Shown here piece after piece: positions 51,965-63,000 of a DNA stretch of 64,000 bases. The notes under the pieces were generated by a model, which worked only from the letters and a program-made list of their open reading frames with translations, was not told the DNA's origin and did not search any database. The position numbers and the translations under genes are program-made. The stretch's first letter is position 1. Each line of letters opens with the position of its first letter. The stretch comes from Pyrocephalus nanus. Taxonomy: Eukaryota; Chordata; Aves; Passeriformes; Tyrannidae. The stretch lies in contig CM076261.1 of NCBI GenBank assembly GCA_038380795.1, positions 15,059,726 through 15,123,725 on the forward strand. The letters run 5' to 3'.

Positions 51965-52729
51965 CCATTCGGCAACTTGGTTTCATTGCTAGCCTGTTAC
52001 AGGTAGCAGTAAAAACAAGATGAGTTATTTTTAGAAGAAAAGGCTGTAATCAGTTGCACAGATGATTTCACAAAAATCAATTGAAAATGGGATTTGAACT
52101 TCAGCAGCAAAACTCTTCCATGGAAGAGTTGAAAAGTTAATAAATAATTAAGAAACATACCTTGAATGGAAAATTGTGAAAAAAAACAACAAACAAAAGC
52201 AACTCCCTAAAAAACTCCAAATCCAACCATCAAGCTTTATGCAGAAAGACTAATAAATCTCAGAAATTCCAAAGTTATGTTAATCTTTAGGTTCCATGAA
52301 TTAGTACCATATCTTCCTATGGCACTCTATTTTTTGTCTTGTTAATGCTGGCAAAGTTGACTTGCTTCAACTCTTTTGATTTCTCTTTTCAAGAGAAAAA
52401 GGTTGAATTTTCCAGTCTGCAAAATTGCTTGCTCTTGAAGATGAGGATGTATGCGTTTTGCTTTCCAGTTTAATTACCAGTGTTAGTGAGGGGGGAGCAT
52501 AAAATAGCCATATCCTTCTTTAACACATGGGGTCAGCAGGGAGTATGAGTTAGTGTGTCACAGCACTCTCAGCATTGCATACTGGATGATTACACATCAC
52601 TTGTTAACTTTTTAAAATGTGATTTTTTTTTAATTTTTTTTTTTTTAAACTTAAGAAGAAGACCTGCTTCATTTGGCTGGTAAATGAGTCAGGACAAAAC
52701 CCCATCTTTCCTATACAGGGTTCTAGGCT

Positions 52730-52900
52730 TGACGTCCTGTCACAGAGGGCGTGAAGTTTTTCAGATATTTGGACGTTTTCCACACTAGACTTCGCCCTGC
52801 CAGATATTTACTTGAACCTGACATCTTGTCACAAAGGGCATGAAGCCTTTCAGACTACTGGATATCTTCCACACCAGAGTCTGCCCTGCCAGATACTTCT
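52730..52900. repeat. Diverged tandem duplication, 89-bp period, two copies
   Basis: The first unit (52730-52818) starts TGACGTCCTGTCACAGAGGG and the second (52819-about 52900) starts TGACATCTTGTCACAAAGGG. Both continue through a GTGAAG/ATGAAG block, a TTTCAGA block, a TTCCACAC block and GCCCTGCCAGATA. The two agree at most positions but differ by many transitions, so the duplication is old. The sequence after 52910 may hold a third, very decayed unit. I recognise no known element. Confidence 0.75.
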
Positions 52901-54442
52901 TTTAAATTGAGTCCCTTGCGCGCAGTCATGCAAGAGAGTTATCAGTGCCCCAGTCTGGACCCTTCAGCATCAGCAAACATCCACAAATGATGGACTTGAA
53001 GAAATTCTCAGGAATTCAGACTTTTGATGCATGGCAAGAAAGATTACTTGTTCATAGAAAACCATTGCTTTATGGACAGTTCTGGACTTTCCTCTACCCT
53101 CTTGTTGCTGAAGTTAACCTGCTGAATACAAAATCCTGATGTAGAGATGAGATTTGGATAGCAACTTTTGATATAGTTTGGAGAATTTAAAAACTTGAAG
53201 TTTTTTAAGTTTGCATAGGCTGTTTATATAGTATTTGACTAACTGCTGATTTGAACATGTGACGTTCTACTTCTGTGGGTAGCACATGTGCTACTTAAGT
53301 GCATGCAAAATTCTGTAATTACATATCGAAGTTTTATTGAACATTGTGAAATACATGTGAGTCGTGGTATTCCTCGAGAAAATGCACCATTTCTTTCTCT
53401 TACTAGTTGCAACCCCTGTGGGTATGACTTCATGTGAACCACACATTCAGCTACAAACAATTAGGGTTCACAGTGTTTTTCAAGGCACAGTAAAGAACAA
53501 CAATACTTTGTTAAGGTAGTAAGAGTCCATGTTGTTACTTACTTTCCTGAACATACCCCAGTCCCCCTTCTTGGCATTATCTTGAAGCTTGCCTTGATTT
53601 TCTGTTTTCTTGCCTTATGTGGAGATGCAAGGACAGAAATTAAAGCACAGATCACATAAAAGAAAACTGGATGCAGATAGAATAATGTGTTATTTCATAA
53701 TATTCTGTGATGGTATATGAAAGTTTGAGATCCTTTTTTTTTATTATTCCTTGAAGCTGTCAGGTCTCCCAGGTGATTTATCCAAAATGGTAAACATTTT
53801 ATCCTTTCTGTGTTCCTGAGACCTATGCTGAAACCAAGCACTATATACTAATAATTTTAAAATAATAGCATTCTATTCTGCTTCTCATGGGTTTGTTTGT
53901 GGGTTTGATTTTTTTTTTTAAAGGCTCTCAAGCAGCTTTTTAAAACATCCTATATACTTAGGTCATGCAGTAGCTTACCTGTATCCTCATAATTAAATTC
54001 ATGTATAAAGAGGTTTTGGACAGTTTAAAGGAGATGTAAAGGATATTGAGAATATGAATAAAGGGTAGATATTCATTGTTATTCTCATGGACTTTTCTGC
54101 TGTCATTGAACACTGTTGTCTGTAAGATAAATTCTCCAAGAGCAGTTGCAGAGAGCAATGTATCCACTGAGAAGTGATTTAAAATTGCGCATCAACTGCT
54201 GGATACCTTGTTTGTAGAGTTCCACAAAAATAAATTCTCATGCTGGTCCTCCTCAGCAGTTATGTGCAGTTACAAGATGACTGGTCTGTTGACGTGGCTT
54301 CAAGTGTATTTCTGGTAGAGGTAAGATGTTGCTCCTTCCTTGGATTGAGGCCAAGGGTGAGCACTTGGTAAACACTCAGGAAAGAAGAGATTTCATGACT
54401 TTACAGCCCAGAATGCTTGTTTTGGTTTATGTGTGTTGGTTT

Positions 54443-54466
54443 TTGTTGTTGTTGTTGTTGTTGTTT
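54443..54466. repeat. (TTG)n microsatellite
   Basis: A TTG triplet repeat of about seven units in TTTTGTTG...TTTT context. A shorter similar tract lies near 56022-56038. Confidence 0.9.
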
Positions 54467-57239
54467 TAACTAGGCTTTTCACTAACACAGTGATGTACTT
54501 ATTAAAAAGGAAAGAGCTATTATGTATTCAAAACATAATAAAACTTAGAATCTTTTGCCCTCTCATAGCAAGATACTTCACAGAGCACAGTTCTCTCCCT
54601 GCAGAGAAAATGAGAGAAGAGACAATACATGACAGATTATTCATATTCCTTGGGTACTGTGATGATAAACATTGTACATGCTGAAGAATTTGTATTACAC
54701 TAGAATAAAAAGTGGAAGCAAAGATTGTCCAATATGTTTCTTTATTTCCAGAATTAGAAGTCCCTTTGTTTCTTTTGTACTTTAAAATGTTCTTTTATAA
54801 CTGAAGACAAGTCTGTAGAGGCTTCTAAATCAGTTACAGGCATTCTGAGAGTGAGTCCAAGTACTGTTTGAAGATTGCCATGGAATATGAGTGGTCACGT
54901 TCCTACAAAGCCACAATTCTTTTAAACTGAAAACAGAATATTCTACAAACTTATTTTGGGAAAGGTGCTCATGTATTTATGATTTAAAGTTATTTTTATT
55001 TATAGTTTGTGTGCAAAAAAATTGCCCATAGGGAATGCAGATGCTATTCTAAAGCTCTGTGTAATTTTTCAACTTGTCTTTAATTTATCCTGAAGTTTGA
55101 ACATAAAGTGTTTAAGACTGAGAATGTTGCTGGTGGGGAGCCAGAGGAGATGAAAATCACTAAAAAAGTTAACCCAACATAATGCTACTGCAAGCAAACG
55201 AAATCCCACCTACTCATCTTTTTCTACTTTAAGGGAAGGCTTCTAGGAGCAATCTTCCTAACAAATGGAAGGAATTCCCAGTGACCATGACTTGGATGTA
55301 TAGGCTAGACATTTCTGCCTTTCGAGACCTGGCCCTCAGGAGAGCAGCTGGGCTTCTTGTTTTCATGTGGGTTGAGGATGAATTTTTTCTGTCAGATCAG
55401 AGTTTGTAAAACTGGTTCCAGGCCTCTAGTCTGGCCTGGTTTGCATGTACTGGAAACACTAGAGTATGGCAATTACAGGCTTTTCTTACTCCATTTTGAT
55501 GCATTTCTGAAATGTGTTAGTTTTTAGCATTTGAATATTTCTATTTTCGCTAGATTTAATACCAAGAAATGACAAATTCAGTGAAGCCTGAATGGGTGCT
55601 TCCTGTAGCTGATGGAAAGATTCCCTTTGATTTGAAGATGTATCAGTGCAACATTTTTTGATATATTTTGAAAGCATTCACTCCTTGAGTCCTTATGTGT
55701 ACCAGCCAAACTTCCCTTAAGATTAATTTAAAAGGCCAAGGCTAAGTCATGTCTATCAATTCAATTCTATCAGTAGCTTAGGAATAACTGATTTACCTCA
55801 GCAGAGGTAAATATCATAGATAAACCTATTATTTTTTTGACTACTAAAACAGTAATTGCTTGGGAACCCAGAGTTCTGAATGTATTGAAAACATTTTTGT
55901 GTTTGTTTTTTGTGTTTGTTTTGTAAAGCCAGCAAACACTGCTACCACCAAATTGTTCCCACTTGTCTCTTATTTTTGTGTGTGTGGTTTTTTTTTTAAT
56001 TTATTTTTGTTGCTATTTAGTTGTTATTGTTGTTGTTGGGGTTTAATGGGTTGTCCTCAAACTTAGCATCCAGACAAGGTTGTTTAGGCTTTGCCTCTTG
56101 TTTAACTAAGTGCTGTCTCTGTTGGTAATATTTTTTCATCTTGTTCTCAGATTCTTATGAAAATAACAAGTTTAGTTTTATTTTTAAGGCTTGATTCTGT
56201 AAGGTGAGGAGCTGTTCCTGAGCTATGCTGAGCGCTCCAGACTTGTACAAAGTCAGTCTGCACTCCTCATGTCTGAAGTCTTCCAAGCCTTAAATATTAC
56301 TGGGTGCTGAGATGGTTACTGAGTCAGAGTTCATTTTATCTGTGCTATGTAACAGCAGCAAAATGGTTACTAGAACCTAGATACAACAAAGAGGAGGCAG
56401 CTAATGCAAGATTAATTGCTCCATGTTATTAACAAAGCCTTTGTGTTTGATTTTGCAGAAAGGTACGTCTGTACCCCCTGCAGTTGTGCGGTATAGGAAA
56501 TGTTCAGCCTTTGAAAGCTTCAAGTACACAGGCTCAGAAAACAAAACCCATTTCCCTAAAAATACTGTGTAGCTGGTTGGGATCTTTATATTCCATGTAA
56601 ATAGCAAAGTATCCCTTTACAACTCTGATTACACATTGCCCTTTCACAGTAATATTGTTGAGTTTATTTTTCTTTTAGAGAAGGATAGTGGAAGTTTGTA
56701 ACAGGAAATGCAAGTATTACTAAGTGAAGATATGTTTGGTACCTTTCACAGCTATGTGGAAATATTATTTCTGTCGAAAAGCAAGAGCAGTATGTTTTGT
56801 ATGCCTTATGCTGTTATTAGAACAGAATTTTTATAGTTACAATTATTTTCCCTATGTACAGAAATTCTGATGACACTTACATAGTAATGATGGTAACAGT
56901 GTAATAGATAATTCACAGTGGTAAAGGTTATGATACCATACTTATAAATTGTGTGGGAGAAAGTATTTAAGATAGTTTTTTAATGTCTTTTTGTATGTAT
57001 TTAAATAAGGCAGTATTATATTCCTACACCTTAAAGGATGCACAAGAGAGATTCTCATAATAATGTGCAAGTGCCCAAAGTAGATCAGACACAGAGAAAG
57101 CTACATTAACATAATTGTAAAGGAAAAGTACTGTGTCTTGGCTTTTGTGGCTCTTAAACCCCATAGTGCTGGTGTTTTACAGTCTTTCCATTGTCCATTA
57201 CTGCAAACACGTCCAGATGAATTCAGCATTTAATGTTAA

Positions 57240-57560
57240 AAATCTTATAACATGCCAGTTTGATTTGTAGCCCTTCATATCATGGAATGCTAATTAAAAT
57301 CATATTTTTGCATATGTCATGCCTTTCATGTACATATGCAAATAGAGTCTATTGCCTTTCAGCTATTAGTAATTAACTTTATGAAGGACAGCTGTAATAC
57401 ATAATTAACAAAAATGTTTGCAAGCCCTTTTCACACTGAAAGTTGCAGCAGTAAAATTTTTGCTTATCGAGAGAACCATTTTAGTTTGAAGCTTCAGTCT
57501 GATATCTAAATTGTTTGAAGCAGTCACATGACATAATTAAATTGATGTTATGGTCTTATC
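57240..57560. promoter_or_regulatory. Candidate conserved non-coding element with octamer and TAATTA cluster
   Basis: The block carries four TAATTA homeodomain cores (57291-57296, 57370-57375, 57402-57407, 57534-57539) and a perfect POU octamer ATGCAAAT at 57336-57343, plus octamer-like TTTGCATAT words. It lies about 560 bp upstream of the coding exon. The style matches vertebrate developmental enhancers. TAATTA is also expected by chance at this AT content, so conservation is needed to support the call. Confidence 0.35.
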
Positions 57561-58090
57561 AGCAGAAGAATGGTGCTTGATAGGCTCCTATCTGTTTCAT
57601 TACAAATGTCGCTAAAATGAAAGTAAATTATCTGTGTTTGGTAGAAATATAATGCCAGGTAGTAGTATTTTGTTGCTGCTGTTGGTGCTTTGAAGAATGT
57701 CTTGCCAGTTTGAACAATATTCCTGCTCATGGTGTATTCATGAACATGTGTTTCACCTTTTTTTCCCTTTTTTTTTTCCGCTAGGCTGTAAAATAACTAA
57801 GGCTATTAATTTGTTTCTCTGTGTATCTCTTTAAATAATTAATACAATGAAGTTTGACCGGCATAAACAGTGATTAAAGCATCTGATCTTGTTATATTTT
57901 CATGTTGCTCATTAAAAACAATGGAACTACATGAATGAAGAAGGATGTCAGGATGAGCCCATTAGGCTTAAATAAATTCAAAGGTGTAAATAAAACTGTG
58001 TTAGTTTATAATATCAGAAAAATATTATTTAGGTAAAATATACTAAATTATCAGTAAAATGTGTAAGATGTTCTAATCAAAAGAGTAATC

Positions 58091-58117
58091 TTCCTGGGTT
58101 TTCTATTTGTTTGGCAG
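58091..58117 (+). other. Splice acceptor and polypyrimidine tract of the zinc-finger exon
   Basis: A T/C-rich run interrupted by a few G residues ends in TTTGGCAG at 58117, directly before the exon. A branch-point-like CTAATC lies about 40 nt upstream of the AG, at 58073-58078. Spacing and composition are normal for a vertebrate 3' splice site. The acceptor leaves a single G to complete the codon begun on the preceding exon (phase 2). Confidence 0.75.
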
Positions 58118-58192
58118 GGTGGCATTTGTGATGAAGAAGCATTTGAATACTCATTTACTGGGCAAGCATGGAGTTGGCACACCCAAAGAAAG
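58118..58192 (+). CDS. ZNF407: Internal coding exon: His-His half of a C2H2 zinc finger, probably ZNF407
   Basis: This is a 75-nt exon read in the frame starting at 58119, giving 24 full codons plus two split codons. The peptide begins VAFVMKKHLNTH and continues with LLGKH, then GVGTPKE. It has the C2H2 spacing F-x5-L-x2-H-x4-H: Phe at residue 3, Leu at 9, and the zinc-ligand His at 12 (58152-58154) and 17 (58167-58169). The Cys pair of the same finger must be on the previous exon, outside the window. A pyrimidine-rich tract ending in CAG precedes the exon, and AAAG|GTAAAC follows it. Both flanking introns are phase 2, so skipping would keep the frame but remove both His ligands. From memory the peptide matches the vertebrate nuclear protein ZNF407 at the start of its C-terminal finger array. 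I could not run a search, so the symbol is less sure than the exon. A second open frame across the same 75 nt has no domain logic. Confidence 0.82.
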
Positions 58193-58200
58193 GTAAACTG
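58193..58200 (+). other. Splice donor of the zinc-finger exon
   Basis: The exon ends AAAG and is followed by GTAAACTG, a good match to the AG|GTAAGT consensus with C in place of G at +5's usual neighbourhood. The last two exon bases, AG, start a codon completed on the next exon, probably Arg if that exon begins with A or G. Confidence 0.75.
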
Positions 58201-58628
58201 CTTTAAAATTCTTCTTCGTTTTATCCTATACAGCATGTGGAGTCCTTTTCTGGAATATTTAGCTTGCCCACAGTGAAGTCTTCTGGAGTTTTACCTCAAC
58301 TTGAAGGGAGAGCCAACATGCTTAAGTGCTCTGATGGCATGTCTGTAGAAAGAAATTCTTTGTGAAAGCTGTAGGATTTGCACCTCTTGGATGTTTTTTT
58401 GAGAGGTGATATTACTTTATCAAAAAATCCATAGTTTTAAATGTACTCACCTTCTGAGTACGAAATCAAATATTTTTTTAAATTTTTAATTTTTTAATTC
58501 TTCTTACTGGCCTTGACGCTCATAGGTTTATAAAATGACTTTCTAAGGCTCACGTTGATCACTGAGGTCAAAGTCACAGAGGATTCAAAAAGAAAATTTC
58601 CTGTGTTCTTGGGCAAGAAGGGAGATTT

Positions 58629-58696
58629 GTATTTTGACTATTTTTGGTATTTTATTTATAATTATTGTATATTTATTTGGTATTTTGACTATTTTT
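58629..58696. repeat. 17-bp direct repeat pair, 51 bp apart
   Basis: GTATTTTGACTATTTTT occurs at 58629-58645 and again at 58680-58696. Related GTATTTTA/GTATATTT words lie between, pointing to an AT-rich local duplication about 430 bp after the exon. Confidence 0.85.
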
Positions 58697-59818
58697 AAAA
58701 TGAATTAGTTTATTTTTTCAATCTGTGTACAGTAACTTATTCTCAAACTTTGTTTGCAATCAGGTTATTTTTTCTGTGATTTACAATATAACTGTGTTTT
58801 ACAAACTAAATGGCATTGTGTTTGCAGATAAACAGATTTTGCTTCAGATTTATTGGGCACATTGTGTCATAGCTATTGCTATTTCACTGAATTTTTGGGG
58901 CAACTAGAAAAATGATGTGTTTTGGATAGCCAAAAGATCACATATTCTCTTTCAGTCTGGGTAGATGGAGGGGTTCATTGCTGGATACTTAATGCTGTTT
59001 CAAGTATTACTGCCTTGTAACTCATTCTTGTGGTGTAGGCTTTCATAAATAGTATTTTCTTGTTTTGATATGAAGGAAGAGGAAAATAAATGACAGCTAG
59101 GAGCTATAGAGGACTGCAAAGCTCCTTCTGGGTCATGTTCATTTCTTGTTAAAGACACTGGAAATGGTAGTCAATTAGACCCTTTCCTCACAAGTTCATC
59201 ACACTTAAATCACTGAGGGACCTAAGAGTAGTTTTAAATTAACACATCATATACACCTTAGTTTGACTAAGCACTGTTTTAAGTGGTGCTTATATTTTTA
59301 ATGAGATTTCCTCTGTGAAGGGCTTAACCAGAATTTCCCTAACATATGATTATTTAAAGAGTTTTGTGTTATTGTATTTAATCTAAAATACAAAATGATA
59401 CATTGAAACAACAATTACAGTTTGATCAAAGCAGATATCATATTAAAGTTTATATTGGTTATCTATTGTCATAGCACAACAATTACAAAATTGTTTTGCT
59501 CTGGTGGCTTTTTTTTGTAACTGGAAGCATTCAATACTAATATTTTCTTTTACAATGGGGTACTTACTGTACAGTCATCATAAATACAACATAGAGTAAC
59601 TTGCGTTACCCTAGTGAATATGTGCACAATAAAGGATACATACAATAGATTTCCAAATATAGCATCTTAGCCTGAGAGGCATATTTTTAGTGATCATCAT
59701 CTTGAAATGAATTCCTAAACAAGCAGAATGCTATAAACCAAATCACGGTGGCTTTTGTTTGCATGTTTGTTCTGAAAACCTTCTGGCTGTTTCCGTTTTC
59801 CCCATTTCTTCCCATATT

Positions 59819-60050
59819 CCTTCAAGGCTTTCTGGCTGGCCCACCAGCATGGCACAAGGAGGAGGAGGAGAAGTAGGAGGAAGAGGAGGGGGGAGGGTGT
59901 CTCCCCTGCCACCCCTTTGTGAGGTGGCAGGTTCCCAGCGCTTGCAGCCCTGGCTGCCTGAGGAGCAAAGGAGCCCCATTAAGGCCTGCAACATCCCTGC
60001 CCCATCTGCGAGCGAGGGCTGTGGCAGCTTTGCCCCCAGGCCAGCATAAA
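59819..60050. other. GC-rich patch with GGA-rich purine tract
   Basis: A purine run at 59856-59896 (GGA/GAG-rich, one T interruption) is followed by GC-rich, CpG-poor sequence. A 127-codon minus-strand frame (59743-60126) crosses it, and its Pro-rich part is just the complement of the purine run. No domain is visible and I do not call a gene. Long purine runs can form triplex DNA. Confidence 0.4.
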
Positions 60051-63000
60051 GAAGTGATATTTGAGTGACTTCATAACCTCTTCTTTTGCAATTTCTTTGT
60101 CCATCTTTTGAGTATTTCTTATCCACAATACCTTTTTAGGTGGCAATTCAACTTAATGTAGAGCAGCATCAAACAGTACTGGCAGAGCTACAACAACAAT
60201 ATAAATTTCTAGTTGCAGTCCCTTGTTGGTGATGGGGGATGTTTAAGCCACGTGATCTAATGCAGTAAATACCAAACCACCGTTGCTTTCCTTTCCTATT
60301 ATGAGAGAGTTTGATGCCTTTTAATGGCTTTAGGAACCAAAGAAATCCTTCTTCAGCATGTTAAACCATCACTTTGGGTATAAAGATATTATAAATTAAG
60401 TTACATAGTTTTCTTACCTATGTAAAACATTAATGCCTTGATTATAATTTTGCAAGCTTGCTATTTTTTAATTTCTCTAGGACAATATAATCAGTTTATT
60501 CTTTATGTTTTGAATTTGATTCTGCTCTCTGATACATTGCATATTATAGCAAATACTAATAGAAGCTAGCTAAATAGGCTGTGACAATTAAATTAATAAT
60601 GCATTTTATTTGCAAGTGTTTAGTCTTCATGGTTTGACTGATATATGCAAAGATGGTAATTTATTAAAAGTAAATTCATGTAATTGTACTACAGAATTTG
60701 ATGGACCAAAAAAAGTTGTCAGCATGACTATCATCAAAAACAGAAAATTGAAAAGAAGTTCAAAAGGGTGCTTGAAAAAAATAGGTATAACCGTACACCC
60801 TGAAAAATTGAAGCCCTTTTAACAAACTTCTCAGATTGGAATTTTTGGTGGTAAGCATTGAAAGATAGTTCTGAGAGGGAGAGAAAAATTACATTTACAG
60901 TTTAGTCAGCAGTACTTAACTAGTGCACCTTGCTTTCTCTAGCTTTCCATAAGCATTGCTTTTTTTATCACAAAAGGGAGGGGTTATGGAGGCTGTAGAA
61001 ACGTTTGCATATGCAGATATAGAAAACAAGTACAATTCATAATAATATTGCTACTAATATATATTTTGTTTCAAGTTTCTAGATTTTTTTTATTAAGACA
61101 AAATTGACTTAAGGGAAAAATACCGTGTAGTTGAAAATCACATAAGTTTTTTTAAAAATAGCCTTCTAGTAAAATATCTGCACATTTCAGACACAAAAAC
61201 CCCTACTGCCTAGTCCATTGTGATCATTACCATTTAATAGCTAACTCAGAAGTGGAATGTTTTAACAGAAAAAAATTCCTCTAAGGTATATTTTCCTGTT
61301 ATTGGAACTGTGATACTGATTTATTGTCAACTTGAATGTGTCTCAAAACTGGCATGTTATCTGCTAAGTCCAAGGCCAGTACATATTTGGTACTTCAGTG
61401 TCAGTAATCTTCATGGGACCTATAACTATATCTTATTGGCAGGATAAATCTTTGGCTACACCTTTATTGTGTCTAGGAGACATTGTGGTTGAGGACAAGG
61501 TGAATGCATCAGTAATGTTAATGGTGCCAAGTCCTAATTTCTGTTACATCATTATATTACTTTGGTGTAAATTGTGGCAAGACACAACAAATGGATATTT
61601 CACTACCGAGTATGAGATATATTCATACACACACATGAAAATCAGAGCAAGAAAATAAAAAGAAATTCACTAAATCATTCATCAGTGAGACTGAATTCTG
61701 TCACTGCTAAGTACAACTCTGGATTTAGAAAATTTTAATAAGAAAAATACATTTAACTATTCTTAAGAGATTTCTTTAGGGACACCATTAGTACTGTACA
61801 ATATGCATTTTATAGGATATGATACTTTCTTAACTAGATCTGTCATGCTGTCTGATACATGTTTAAACTGAGTTTTTTTACATAAGAAAAGGCCATAGAA
61901 AGGTCTATATAGTTGTTTAATTACCTCATCTTCCATATTAATTTTAAGTTATGAGTTACCTCTGAAGTAACTTTTTGTATATGAGTTATCCCATTGAGTC
62001 AAATAGGATCATTCATATATATATAAAGCTACTTAGAGAGCAAACACTTGCTGAATTGGAATATCTGTTGCAAAACAATTTATACAATGGTCATTAAAAA
62101 TATGTTTGGTTTTGTAAGGTTGTTCTGGGATTTTCTTGGGCTTTAAAAATGGGATCAAGGTTACAGTGCCAGTAAGATCTTGATTGATTGAAAAAGCTGT
62201 AAAATCTCTCAAGATTTCAGTTTGAGAGCAAGAGCTGTAAGTAAATACCTATTACTGTGTAGTAGCAGCCTAAATATATTTGAGATATTTGAGAAGCTTT
62301 TTCAAATAATGTTGGAATATAAATTCCAACAACTTCTAAAATTTGTGTATTTTTTAAACAACTGCTTTGAAGTAAAAGAGATACTTTCTAGGTACCTGTT
62401 ATTTAATGTGCTTTGATAATCCCATCTACTAGTTTATAAATATCATCAAATATACAAGACCATATGATATGTTGGTGAAAGGGATTGTTGAGGTCTGAAA
62501 AAAAGGTAGCCAGGAAAAATGAATGGGGGGTTGCTGTTCTGTATATTATTTAGAAAACTGTCTTGTAATCAAATGTTGTGTCCTTATATTTCCATTTTGA
62601 ATGTAAAACTAGAAGTAAATCAACTCCATGAGTGCAATCCTCTTTTATTTAATCGAATTGTTAATCCTTCTTTTGAAGCATCTTTCTTTCCTTGAGTAGA
62701 GAAATTTGTGACAGTAACTATTTGATATATGCCTGTTTTGGATTATGCTACCCTGAACCTGCAATACCACAGGAATAGTGTGCTGGTGCATTGGTAGGGA
62801 GCTAAAGTTTTACCCAAGATGTATGTTAAGCATTCAGTGCTTTGGAACCTTACTTGACCTTTGAAAGCAGTATTTTCCTCTGGTTTTCAGCTCTTTGGTG
62901 CTACACTGTTTCAGAGTGTGAGTGTAGGTACAACCTCTACAGTCACTTGTTGCCTGAGGGCTTTTCTCTGTGTCTGTCCCAAGGAACATAAGGAAGCCAG

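Larger units (their letters stand above)
1..58117 (+). other. Long upstream intron of the zinc-finger gene (5' end outside window)
   Basis: No convincing coding exon is visible on either strand in these 58 kb. The longest open frame is 147 codons on the minus strand (1825-2268), followed by frames of about 90-127 codons. None shows a recognisable domain or a good acceptor/donor pair keeping its frame. The sequence is AT-rich and unique-looking, broken by short simple repeats, homopolymer tracts, one CR1 relic, one SINE-like relic, and several GC- or CpG-rich or motif-dense patches listed separately. In stretches not covered by another entry (for example 1-8 kb, 21-25 kb, 26-28.9 kb, 38.9-41.5 kb, 44.3-46.3 kb and 53-57 kb) I see only AT-rich DNA with short A or T runs. 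Calling it a single intron is an inference from finding just one exon and from the long introns known for ZNF407. Confidence 0.6.

Noticed and set aside
60610..60822. 70-codon Lys-rich + frame with two Cys residues near a His
   Set aside because: Cys/His spacing does not fit any zinc-finger class and AT-rich DNA readily gives Lys-rich frames.
61398..61658. 86-codon + frame in the downstream intron, considered as the next exon
   Set aside because: It lacks C-x2-C/H-x3-5-H spacing, does not begin with a phase-2 acceptor, and the peptide looks random.
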